Assembly (NCBI GenBank): GCA_030490835.1
Contig: CM059975.1
Span: 3,189,579-3,253,578 of the forward strand
DNA: 64,000 nt
Reading direction: 5' to 3'
Source of the DNA: Annona cherimola
Taxonomy: Eukaryota > Streptophyta > Magnoliopsida > Magnoliales > Annonaceae
This document shows, one piece after another, positions 23,037 through 35,300 of the stretch; positions within the stretch are counted from its first letter, which is position 1, and each line of letters opens with the position of its first letter. The notes below the pieces were generated by a model. That model was not told the origin of the DNA and did no database searches. It saw nothing but the letters and a program-made list of their open reading frames with translations. A program made the position numbers and the translations under genes.

Positions 23037-26000
23037 CTATGCTGCAAGGACTATAATCACAATGAGTAGGACTACTCCAAAAATCACCAACAGCAGGCAC
23101 GTCTGTATAAACCAATGCTCAATCACGTTAGCACAGCAATAAAATTCAAGGGAAAAGTGAAGATGAAAAGAAATAAGAACAAATTTACCAGTGACGAATT
23201 AGATTTTTGGGTTTTTGATGCTTTCACCAGCTGTGATTTGGCCTGCGCAGTTGCCGCATAGGAGTTATCTATGTTGGAATCTATGTCATCTGCAGAGGCA
23301 GCAACAACCATTAGAGTGGAGAAAGAAAAATAATCATCTTTGCACATTTCCATTACATATTATTATATATATTGCTTATGAAATATATTATGCCTGCATC
23401 AGCATACATGCTACGCAAGCAGATTAAGCTTGAAGTATAGGCCACAAAATAGCCTGCTTGACAAGTCTATTCATCGCAGCACCTGCTGGGACTTTTTCTG
23501 TTTTTGGAAGTGTTTGGGAGGGACAATTTGATTATGGACAAAATCATCCAATCTCTGCATGTAAAAGCAGCAACAATTCATTGGACTGCACATTGCAGAA
23601 CTTCCAGGCTATTGGCTGATGGACCAATGTTTCCAATAAATATGGGATTTGCATAGCATGGAGATGCTGAAAATAGTTTCCATAAGGAGACCTTTTTAGC
23701 CATACGCTCACTAAGCAAATGTCTAGTCAGGATAACAATGACTTTACCAATCATAACTCCTTGCTCGTGAACTAAAACAGCAAGATCTTTAAAGATTTCG
23801 TTCACCTCGCCAATCTGTTGCTGGATCTCCTGGATACCTTGCTCCCTTTCCTCAATGATGGCCTCATTGAAAACAATTTCATTATCTAGAAGCAAGACCT
23901 CTTGTCTGCAACACAAAGATAATCAATAAATTAGGGTTGATCCATGTTTTCAAAACTGAGCCACAAACTAAACCGTTTTTATGTCTGGTTCACATCAGAC
24001 TGGTTCAACGTTGGTTCAAACTATTTTGATCCATGACATAAATATAGAATAATTATAAATGCATTCATTTTACCATTTATTCTAAATTTATTTCAAATAC
24101 AAGATAATTCTATATGATATGATATTCTATAAGCATAAAATGAAACAGATACAATAAAAACATAAATCAAGGAGAATTATTTCATACATTGAATACTGAA
24201 AGCTAATATTTAGCATGTTTTTTCAAACAGTTCTGATCTTGCGCACCTAGGTGCACTGAAGCTAAGTGCACCCTGTGCATGACTTTTTATTTATTTTTTA
24301 TTTTTTGGATTTTTTGGAATTCATATGGGACCAAGCATGAAGACTTCAATTTTCACAATGAATATGGGTCTTACTAAAGCAAGCCAAAGTAAAAAAAACA
24401 AAATCAGATTCTTTTTACTTTAATAGCTTGACTGAAGCTATTGGAAACAACTGGACTCTCTCCTCAGCCAGTACATAAAAATGGGCCTTTTTTGCAGAAA
24501 TTTAAAAGAAATTAAAAACAAAAAATGTAAAAACTATATATATAGAAATTTCATGCTTGGCCTTACATATGAATTCCACAAAAATTCAAAATAAAATAAA
24601 ACTAGGGTTATGCACCCAGGTGCACTTAGCTCTAGTGCACCTGGGTGCATTGAACCAAACTCCTTTTTCAAATAAAGTAGTCCAAATAACAAACAGCTGA
24701 CCTATAAACATAGGCTACTCCTACATTGGTTGAAGAGACAGAAGTGTGTGGAAGGACGTGCATGGAAATGGTGCAGTGTCAGAGCTCACTTTTTTGTTTC
24801 TGTACTTACCTAACAATCGGATTAGACCACAGCTGGACCAATTTTCAGTCCAACAAGCAGTCTAACCCAGGTCCCGTTTTAAATTGCTTTCAGCAAATGC
24901 TAAAAACCATATGCTAACCAGAGTCGATTATTTGCAGTCTACTACAACTGATGCTTCGATAGGCTACAAAAATGGAGCTACAGTCCATCAGTGTGCCATA
25001 CTGCTTGGTTAACTGTATTTTCCACTAGTTGTGAGTCGAGCTTTTTACCCTTCAAATCGAATCATGTGTTAACTCACAAGCATATGTGCGACATAGTGGA
25101 ATTAATTCGTCAGTGAATGGAAATTCTTGGTTTGATAAGAATGCCAAGAGGTTCTTCCATTCTTCAACGATAAAATCCAGCATAACTCAAAAATAAGCTG
25201 GAACAACATTGATTCATTCCAAACAAAGAACACTCATGCTAGAATTAAGGTTTTTTTTTTTTTTCTGAAAGTGACAAAACAATGGTCGTCGCCAACAAAT
25301 TAAAGTAGAATGTTGAAATGAACTTGCCTTCTAGATTCTACAAGAAGAGCACGTTCTTCAGAAGTTTTATCTGAGCGTATGTCTATTTCGCTGGCAGTAT
25401 AGCTGTGCACAGATGATCAGGATAGTAAATTAGCACATACATCCAGAAAGTAGAAGATAGTCATGCAGACGCTACCAAAGAAATAGTTAAATAAAAGAAC
25501 TGCCGAGGAACATATCATCACACAGAAGCCCGAATACAAATAATGCTGCATGAATAAATGAACATACCAATTCAATGTTCATATATCATGTGAGAGTGTA
25601 AGGTTTGAAAGAAATTCAAAAATTGAAGGAATTCAATACTTATCAGCCTTTGGTCTTAACTCTTAGCCAGGCCTCTAGGAAAAGAAAGATTGGGCATAAA
25701 TGAACTAAGCAAATCTAGACACTGATGATCATGTTGTTGTTGCTTGGTAGGCCCACAATAATAGAGCTAATCTCATAACCGATTCCCCAGAACTCATAAG
25801 AGTAAGCATGGTAGTTAGTTGCTTTGTAAATTCATAGGGAATTTAAATGTGGGCACCATCCTATCCAGGATTACCTAGAAGGTAGAGCTTCTTGAGGAAC
25901 AAAAGGGCCATAGGCTGTCTCCCTTTCAGCAGCTAGCCGTTGTGCCTTCTGAAATTCTTTCAAAACAGCTTGGAAATCCTTTGCCAGCTTAGCATCAGCA

Positions 26001-28155
26001 ATCTTTTTATTGGCCTGCATATCACGTCCCGGTAACAATGAAATGATGGCACTAAACTAACAGAAAAACCAATACAGAAAATCCCACTTAGTCATACAGT
26101 AGTAATCAACATTGTGCCATTCTAGTGTTGAACTTAACAAGAAGAGGTGGCAATGAAAATTCACTAATATATACATATAAAGACATGCATGTATAAGCCA
26201 GAATACAAGACCATGAATAGCCATATGAAGGGAAAACGATTTGTGCTTTTCATCCTTTTCTGAGGCAAACAAAAGTCAAGCAGTCTGCAAGAATACATGA
26301 TGCATATCTTCAACTTCTACATATGTGCAACCATTTTCAAACTGGAGAAAGAAAAGCTCATAGTCTTTTCATTCCATAAAGGAAGTAAAAATGAGGTGTG
26401 TATCTTGCTTTGACATGATATTCCAACTCTTTGCCAATGATTTGTCTGTTCACATGTTGTCAGTGAAAAGTTCCATAAACAATTAAAATTTTAAAATGAT
26501 AAATTTCTATGTCGAGGGCACGATGATAGCACCAATGATGAGAAACTTGATTTTAAAAATAATAATAATAACAAAAACAAAAAAAATAACTGTTGCAACT
26601 CCAAAAGTACAATCCCATTACCTAGCAAACTGATTCTAAATAAAAAGAATGCTACGTTTATGTCTCTTTATGATGATTACATTCCATTTGATTCTCAGAT
26701 AATGATAATTAAATGAAAATGCTATCCTCATTAAACAGTAGCACACATAAAGAGTGTCACCGACTCATAAACTGCTAAGGGCCCCACGAACACCAGATGG
26801 CTGAAGAGCCATTTAAGGTTACAACATCCATCCTTAATCTCTCTTTTTTTTTTTGAAACTTCTGTTGTGTAATTGTGTTCAGCCTCACTCAAAAGGAATA
26901 CCAACCAACATGCTCAATGCAGTAGCTGAAGAACTTTTTGGAAGGTCAAGATATAAATAAATAAATAAAACAACAGCACTCACACTAACGGCAGTATACT
27001 GATCTGTTTCACTTGCTTGTTTAAGCTTTGCTGAAGTGTCTTTCACCAATTGTCCAATATGTAACCTTGTCTTGTGCCTGAGAAAAGAGTGAATCATCTA
27101 GAAAGGACAAGAGAATCATGAAATAAAGCTCTCTCCTGCAACTATAACATGACCAGCAGTCAATATATTAGACGAACATGAAAGAAGTGTGTCACAGTTG
27201 CTTGAAACATTACCAGCATGACTTTGAAGTACAAAATAACATGATGATGAATGATGGCAACTCGGCAGACCCATAGTTACTGGGATATATTTGTCCACCC
27301 AATCCAACTTTTCTGGTTACAATTCTATAGCATTTGATACTGAACAAAACGTTCCAGAGCCATTTTCTCTAATCTAACATTATCTTAAGGCATACCACAC
27401 CATCTTATCAGCGGTGACACGCTTGGTCAAGACAATAGCACAATAGGAAAAGAAAAAACATCTTTCAAAACGCACGGACATGCAAACATTACGCAAAAGG
27501 TGAACCAAAAAAAAAAGGGTCATGGAAACCAAACCAAGGGCCTAACACGTTTCTTGAACGACTACAAACCCAATAGAGTACCATTCTAAGACTTTTTTTC
27601 CAAAAAAAATCTGTGAAATGTTTACATCCAGTAGTCTGATTGTCGTGTCAATGGAACCATGGTAGGTATCTCCAGAGCAAAGATCCATTGCCAGATCATA
27701 AATGCTTATAAGCAAAAACAGGAAAAGAAAATCACAAATATAGTAACAAGAAAGCAATGACAGCAACGGAGACCTTTTGTTTTGTTTTGTTTATCATCGT
27801 CACACAAGGCTTCGTTCCAAAAAAATAGAGAAATTCAATTGGAATTCAATCGTTCCAACATTTCCCATCGAAATAACTCGGATTCCAATCCAATGCCTTC
27901 CGAACAGAACCAGGCAAATCAAAATTCCAGGAAGAGCCAATTAAAAGATCAGAGAAACGAATCTCACAACTTCTCCCTGAGCTCGGGCGTGTCCTTGGGC
28001 GTACCGAGGGTGTTGACGAGGCGCTGGAAGGTAGACACGGCGGTGTTGATCTGGAAGACGCCTGACGCGACGGCCTGCGTTGGATCCTGCTTTCCATTGA
28101 CGAGATCCCGACGCGAAGGCAACGGCCGGCCGGATTCAATGTCCTGGAAACTCAT
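23037..28155 (-). CDS. SYP22: Qa-SNARE syntaxin of the SYP2 group (vacuole/prevacuolar)
   Basis: Membrane-anchored SNARE for fusion at the prevacuolar compartment and vacuole (family knowledge). Seven exons on minus: 28155-27968, 27077-26984, 26014-25875, 25402-25328, 23905-23748, 23289-23189, 23102-23037. The phases agree throughout and give 273 aa, normal for the group. Residues 1-160 form the N-terminal Habc region ([20 protein letters not shown], then [20 protein letters not shown]). The SNARE helix at about residues 180-240 includes [14 protein letters not shown] with the central-layer Gln at residue 214. The C-terminal anchor at residues 253-273 is [21 protein letters not shown] less its last residue. 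The start is the first ATG, reading MSFQDIESG as in relatives. Intron 4 uses a GC donor (AG/GCAAGT at 25327). Could equally be labelled SYP21 or SYP23. Confidence 0.95.
23930..24235. repeat. AT-rich interspersed repeat with AACC/GGTT-rich edge
   Basis: Block with GGTTCA/TGAACC-rich left edge followed by GACATAAAT and AT-rich DNA. Blocks of similar build are at about 46080-46330 (polymerase intron) and 62935-63440 (cardiolipin synthase intron). Relationship judged by eye only. Confidence 0.35.
24241..24650. mobile_element. Inverted-repeat MITE in syntaxin intron 4
   Basis: The left arm (24241-24287) and right arm (24609-24650) pair over about 45 bases, sharing GGTGCACT and AGCTAAGTGCACC. Inner parts also pair (GGAATTCATATG... 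with CATATGAATTCC, and CCAAGCATGAA with TTCATGCTTGG). Non-coding. Family unassigned; no clear target duplication found. Confidence 0.75.
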
Positions 28156-29933
28156 CCTTCCCTAGAATTCTCCAGAAAACAAAGGATTCTTCGAAGAACC
28201 CTAGGGAGGAACGGAAGCACAAAAAAAAAATGGAGGACTACTAGAGGGAAGAGAAACGAAGAACGATATGGAGAGGACCGCCAAGCCAGGATTTCTGGAG
28301 AAATTGGTAGACTGCAAGGTTTTTTTTTTCAAGCGAGCGTGCTTTGAGGAATGCAGGGTCAATGTGTCCAGTCCAACCGGTTGGACCACAAGAAAAAGAC
28401 ATCCACACCTTGATCAAGTCCTGCTTCTAAAGTAAGCGAGTAAAAGGGAAAGGAAAAGAAAATGGCCCATGTATAAGGAAAGAATAGGTGTGTCGAGTGT
28501 GTGCGCGTGTGTTTTTATTTTCTTCGCTTATTGGAATAATAATTTTTTTTTTTTAAAAAAAAAAAAAATTTGAACGGCTTGGATTTTAGATGCATGGAAT
28601 GCTTTGGGGGCGAGTCTGGATGGAAGTCCACTTCCGGTCCAACCGGTTTCGCGAGTACGATTTGGAATCTTGTAAGGTGGGCCACTACCAGCCATTCTTC
28701 GCCAGCATGGAGCCGTGGGAGGTAAAGACACGTGGCGTGGAAGGGTGGGTGGCTAGTGAGTAGTGACGGGCCTGAGGAGAGGTGGGTGAATCACGTCGTT
28801 AGATGGATTCCCGGATCATACGACGGTGGGGTCCATCGAGACGTGTGAGCTCGTGTATGAGAGCTGAGAAGCAGAGCATCGCAAGAACTGGAATCCCCAC
28901 CGTGCCGGAGAAAGGGAAAATGGACAGATAGACCGCACTTACTATTATTAAGAAAGTCGAATAATGAAACCACCATTATAGTTCGGCTTTGGCCCATCGT
29001 CCACCGACAACGGGCCTGATATGAACGAACGGTCGGAATTGAAAGATACCCAAACGAGAATCGCCTCGTCAGCTTGCCCGTGCTCTATTTCATTCATTTT
29101 TATTGTGTGTTGTTCGTATAATAAATGAACTTGAGATCATTTTATATGCCAAAATGAGATGGCAATTTTAACGGTTTATATCACTCTAAAATGACTTCTT
29201 ATGTGACCCACCTATTTCAATTTCTTTTCTTAAAAGAAAAATTCTACTGAAATACAGTGTAATAAGGACAATAGATGCAATATTCCATCTGCTAATATAT
29301 ACATCTGGCTCAACTTTTATTACACAGAAGCAATTTCATGTAGTCTTCTTAATTTTTAATGCGTTGATGATTAATACAAAATTAAATCTGTTCGCTATAT
29401 TTAGCATTAATTATTTAATCAAGAGACAAAGTTTTATACAATTATGCGCATGGAACACATTTGCTTAAAAATAGATATTTATGTGTAAATTGGGAAAAAT
29501 GATTAGATTCATTCACATATATATTAGAATATAATAATACTTTATATTATTATTATTCATATCATAATGATGTTTTAGATGGTTTAGATGTTAAAAATAC
29601 TACATGAAAATTGATATTTAGTATTCGATTATTTTATTACACAAATCTTAAACATTTGTAGATGAAGCTCATATATAATGATACTAAAAAAATAAAAGAA
29701 TTTTTACAATAATATAAATGATTTTAAATAAAATAGATAAAATAAATTTTCAATCAATCATCAAGATATTAAAAATAAAAAGGTTATATGAAAATAGGCT
29801 CCATTTGAACTGAATTCCTAAAAGTTCTTTGATTTACCATATCTTTGTTTTGTACTTCAATTGGCCTTTATTTGTAATAAAATCAAAGGAATAATTATAT
29901 TTTTGGGCTTATTCAAAATCATCTAATGATTAA
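28156..29933. other. Syntaxin promoter side and spacer
   Basis: About 28156-28420 is the syntaxin leader/promoter. The part at 28560-29090 is GC-richer and single-copy in the window, and the remainder is AT-rich. No coding region was recognised. Confidence 0.45.
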
Positions 29934-30193
29934 GGGTGTGTTTGGGAAGTGATAAAATTTTTTGTATAAAGTTTTTAAATTCAGAGGAAATAATGTGATA
30001 TGATATGTAATAATGAGAAGTAAAGAGAATAAAATTAAAATAAAATAGTTATTTGTACAATAGTTGCATAGAAATAATTAAAAATTATGGTAGTAAGATG
30101 CGAATACTTAAAAAATAAAATAGTTGTGGAAAATAATAAATTTTAAATTAAAAAATTTTAGTGCAAAAAGTTTTGAGTTTTGCCAGCATGCCC
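29934..30193. mobile_element. M1 MITE with TAA target duplication
   Basis: 260-bp element starting GGGTGTGTTTGGGAAGTGAT and ending GCCAGCATGCCC, flanked by TAA at 29931-29933 and 30194-30196. Reverse orientation relative to the copy at 2344, with its right end diverged. Confidence 0.85.
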
Positions 30194-31098
30194 TAAATTT
30201 GAACAAACGAAGAAGATAAGTTGTTGTATATATTAAAAAATAAAAGATTGTATTGAACATAATGAAAAACATAAGATTACTATACATTGAAAAATGAAAG
30301 ACCATACAAGTAGAAAAAATAATGTCATTGATAGAAAAAGCAATCCAAATCCCAATGCAATGATGATAGATTATACTATAAGTGCGACTTAGACAAGTTA
30401 CTTGTGAATCAGCTTATTGAGTACTCTAAAATATGTACTACCTATTAAGTTCTTATTTTATACCCATAGGGCTGAAAAGATTTCAAGTGAAAAAATACCT
30501 AGTTCAATTATAGTAAAGTAGATTCTAATGTCTAAGTATGCAGAACCGACCCAAATTACTAATATATATTATGAAATATCTTTTATATTGAAAAACATAA
30601 TTTTATTTTTTAAATATATCAAATTTTTTTTAATTTGTCTGTTATTTAGTAGATTTAATAAATGTATTTTGAAAATTATATTATTATCGTCTTGATTATA
30701 GGTTTTTTAGTAAGATTTATAATAAAATTATAATTTTCAAATATTATATAAATGCTATTTTAAATAATCAATTTGTAATCAAAATGGAAATCGACTTAAT
30801 CTTTAAAAATAAAGTAAAATAGGAATAGAATCGATCTGATCTAAAATAGAGTAGGATCAAAGCCTTTGAAAATAAGATAAAAGTAGACTCAGTCCCAACC
30901 GAATACCCAATTGCGCCTTAGCGTACACTGATTCATCACAGTGAACCGGCCCATAAATAAGCCCAGGAGATTCCCGCGAATGGCATTAAGATTGGCGGCG
31001 ATGGAAACTGATGCCTAGTGGATAAGATACGGCTTTTACGCCTTGCCACAAAATCCGCTGAAGGTGAGGTGCACAAGGAATAGAAATTGGGAGGGGAT
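30194..31098. other. Spacer upstream of LTD
   Basis: AT-rich to about 30900, then GC-richer for the last 180 bases, which should include the LTD leader and proximal promoter. No clear TATA box. Confidence 0.4.
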
Positions 31099-31766
31099 AT
31101 GGCGGCAATCACCTGCGCCGTTGCTCAACCGCAGCTGCGCTGCTCAGCGTCGTGGAACCCCCGTCGTCCCTTCCTCGGAACCAGGAAGGAGCTCGGGTGG
31201 CTGAGATCTCCCAGGATAGGACTGAAGAACGTCCCCAGTTCTCACTACAGGGCCAGGTGCTGGTTCAGGTTTGGTAAGAACGGCGTAGATGCCGAAGGCG
31301 CTGGCATCTATGGCAGCCAGAGCCGCGACGATTTTGATCGTGATGACGTCGAGCAGGTCCGGCATTTACTCGTTTTGTTGTTTTTTTTATTACTGACTGG
31401 CGACTTATGCCGCTGATGATGCGCGGGCTGTTAGGTGTTAGACAGAAATGTACAAATTACTTGCAAGAATATATGGTGATGATGGAATTGAGTTTCTCAT
31501 TTGTACAGTATTTCAATTACATGGGAATGCTTGCTGTGGAGGGATCGTATGATAAGATGGAAGCTCTTCTGAGGCAAAACATCCACCCCGTTGATATATT
31601 GCTCATGATGGCTGCGTCGGAGGGCGACAAGCCGAAGATCGAAGAGCTGTTGAGAGCAGGAGCAAATTATGACGTCAAAGACAATGATGGGCGCACTGCA
31701 GTGGATAGAGCGGCCAACGATGAGATCAAGGAATTCATACTTGGATATTCAGTGCAGAAAGCTTAA
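31099..31766 (+). CDS. LTD: LHCP translocation defect protein (LTD/GDC1), chloroplast ankyrin protein
   Basis: Plastid stroma/inner-envelope factor that hands light-harvesting chlorophyll proteins from the import machinery to the signal-recognition-particle route (family knowledge). Two exons, 31099-31356 and 31509-31766, join in phase 0 (DDVEQ/YFNYMG), giving 171 aa. Residues 1 to about 53 are rich in Arg, Ser and Pro with few acids, as a chloroplast transit peptide should be. The mature part opens with WFRFGKNGVDAEGAGIYGSQ, highly characteristic of the family. Ankyrin-type repeats cover about residues 100-165 (VDILLMMAASEGDKPKIEEL, then DNDGRTAVDRA). The start is the ATG at 31099; an in-frame TTG lies 12 bases upstream. 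The intron is 152 bp. Its 3' end faces the phospholipase gene, convergent with about 565 bp between stops. Confidence 0.96.
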
Positions 31767-32332
31767 TTTTTTTAATGTTTCCATTCGCAGCTTCTGTTGT
31801 ATCTGCGGGCATCGTTTTCGGATAACATCTGTGCGGGAATGCAGTTGAAATTTTCTGTTTAATGTCGTTGTAAATATCACGTTTGGATGGTTCGTTTTGG
31901 GGTGATTTTGGCATTGAAAATGCAGTTTCTTGCCGTGTCAGCTCAGGTACGTACTCTAGAAATATGATCCTTAAATGGCAATAACCTATCCAACCATTCT
32001 TGGATCATTGTCGCAAGATGATTTCCACCATACGGCAACATTGCTTAATTCACGAACACTCAACAAACATCTGCCACGCATAGAAGTAACTATACTTCCA
32101 TTAAAACCAATTTAGAAGAGCGAATATGGGAAGACCATAACCATTAGTTACATTATTGAAGCATGTATACATTACACAAACACCACATAACATCAGTGGC
32201 CATGTTATTTGATTGAATAACATAGCAACATGTTTCTCTTCTACTCAAAAATGGAATTTTCTTCCCACTTATTCTCTTTTCTTGAAAAATTCTATCATTT
32301 TTTTGGGGGCTGTTCGTGTGTATATTCCATGA
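31767..32332. other. Convergent 3' region between LTD and phospholipase A I
   Basis: Both genes point into this 566-bp stretch, so it should contain both 3' untranslated regions. AT-rich; no further gene was seen. Confidence 0.6.
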
Positions 32333-35300
32333 CTATGAAGTTTTTGGCAGATGGCAAGTATACTTTAACTTAGGGTGAGAACTGAGTGCATGCTGCAAAG
32401 CCACATCCACCCTCGCACCTTCTCGGAAAAGGGCGTCATACAAAACGCAAACAAAAAGGGATAAATCCTCTTCCTCGTCATCCCTATAGGTTGACATATG
32501 CTCGGTTCTCTCCACATCACTATCTTCCCAATCGCTCATTGGGCTTGCTGGCTCTGGTTCCTGCTCTTCATCCTCTGCTTCTTCATCTCCAATCTCAAAC
32601 CTCCCATTTTCTGTGCCATTAAAATCTGCTAACCCATGACACAGCCTTGGCTGCATCTCGGGTGGTTCAGCCAATGAAGCAATGACAGCTTTTGCTCCCA
32701 AATCTAGGAATGCCTTAACAAGGTTGGGTGGAGGCCCGCACTTGCCAGTGCAGATAATAATTCTGTCACGCCAAGCTCCAACCTGCACGTTCTAGAAGTT
32801 AAGACTTGCATACCAAAAGATGTGAACCCAAAATGTCCGTCCTCACCCAAATCCAAGCCTAATTTTAAAGAGCAAGTGGCAGATGACGATTGCCTGATTT
32901 GACACTGGAGAACATGGGGTTAATAAAAGTCATAGCAGTATTATTTTTATTCCCAAGTTCTATTAGTTATCTGATGCGAGTATGTGAATGACTGGACAAA
33001 GCAATCAGGTGAATCCAACCAATGATAAAGTAAGAATTCTAGTCAGCTAACAATATTCAGGATAAGATCAATGGGTAATGTCGCCTGATTCTGTGGGTGT
33101 GTTCAGCTAGTGGACAATTTGCAATGGAAATGAGCATGTAAAATCTCAGCAGCCTGTGTGATGATAAGAAATGTAGGCCACAGTAGGTAAACAGGAAATC
33201 AGTAGAGCCATTAAAGCAGAAGTAGGGAGATGTTGCGCCTATTCATAACCCACTAGCCAAACACTGTAAATGAAAAATGAGTGGACAAGGTTAAATTTAT
33301 ATATTCTTCGACAAGGGCATGTCACAGAGTTCTGTTTTGAGTCCAAGGGCAGCACAGTAAGTGCCCAATCATAAAAATTCTAGCTCTTGAATCTTTGTGG
33401 TGCTGCATGCCAAACATGAACACAAGCATACAATTTGAGGCACTGGAATTTGTTTATGCTTTTGTTCTCCAGGAGGGAGTCTACAGGTCAGCAGCAACAG
33501 GGGAGAATCGCTACTTATTTGAAGACTGATCAATCATTGTTGTTATTCCATCAAGAAAAGAGAATTCTAATGATGGGACAATTCACTGAATTTCCTTTCA
33601 AGTGATGATTACATGGAAATAGAAACAAATGTGTATGAGGAAAAGCAAATAACAATAATAAATTCTTAAGATGGTCGATATAGCCATAGGAGGTAAGAGG
33701 GAAATTTTTGAGTGTTTCTCACTAGGTTTTGCATGCCCAGAAACTCTCATATCATAGCCATTGGTAAGAATTAATCATGCGAAAATCTTTGGATAATTCT
33801 CTTTAAAGGTGAGGATGATTGGTATCAACATACCATCAAGCGAACATCATCAGATGTCAAGTGAATAGCAGGCACTGTCCTCCGAAACATGAATGCCCCA
33901 ATTTCCTGATCGTCTTCCAACACCTTCACAAACCAGAGAGGAATAATAACTGAATGGAGTTCATTGCTCAAAAGAAATTGGACAGAATATAGTGGATATC
34001 ACAAAGTAAACATACAGGTCAAAACCTCCTAGTTATTTGCAGTAATTGCACTTGTCAAAATATACAAATAGCCAAATATTAGTTGGATCACAGCATTTTA
34101 CATGAAATACAGGTACAAATAAAAGGTTAACAAAGTTTTCCCAACTTTTTCATCTGCATTGCATGTAGATACTTTATCAGGGTTGGTTTTTGGCTAGGGA
34201 ATCACGCAAGTTAGCTGATGGACACAAGGAATGTTCTGAAGACATGCCACCTTGAAATCTGTGGCCACATTTGAGTATGCTATGATCTACATGTACATGT
34301 AAAACATTGATAAGAAACATACATGTGTTTGACGCCCGATATACCGATGCATAATACCTCCAACATGAAAGCATGGCCTGTAGGAAACTAAATCACTGAT
34401 GGTTACAATCTTTGCTAGAGCAGATGAATCCCTTCTGCTGTGCCGCCTCATTGTAGGTGACAAACTCAGCTTTGCATTCTGCAGGAAAACGTCTGCAAGC
34501 TCCCCAGGTTCCGCAACCACAAACACATCATTCTGCCAACTGGATGCAAATATTGAGAATGTTAAAACCAAGGATAAAGACTCTGGTTGCCAGAAAAAAC
34601 AGCAGAGTTTAATAGAATTGCAGAATCCTACATCCAGAAGCATGTGAAGTACCCTCATGTTATTAATATATGAAAGGTCCACCTAAGGCTGATTCCCGTG
34701 CTAATGGGTACAAAGCCAATCGATCATGACTGGATAACTGAATGGAAAATCCTAAACTTCCTGCTCAGGTGGTTACTCTACAATAAAACAGAAATCGTTG
34801 AAATCAAACAGGTGGTGCGAACACTTCCATTGCATGGTCGTCAGTGTTTGGGATCGTCAAACCAATATTCTTGATCAAGTGACCTTTGATCCACTGACAT
34901 GAGAGGATTTGTGCATACCCGAGCTCAAATATTACACATGTTAATTTTGATTTTAAAATGGTTAGGTAGGGAAAAGAAACTTCCAACCTTAAGATTGAAC
35001 CAACTGAATCATTTTGAAGAGCCAAATGCACTATTCCCACTTGCGGCAAATTCTGCAATTTTTCATGCAATGATCGAGCAGGCAAAGAAAGTGGCCTGAT
35101 TCCTGAAGGAGATTTTGGCGGTGAGAAGGATGCCTTTCCAGTTTGTAAACCATCCAAGCTCAGAGGTGGAACTAAATCGATCCTGTTCATCCGCTGTGGG
35201 CCAAGCTCAGGACTGCATATGAGTGGACTTGATGGGAAACTTCCAGTGAATAATGGAGACGTGAATGGCGTAGAAACTGAGGTTGCCGGTTTAGAGAATC

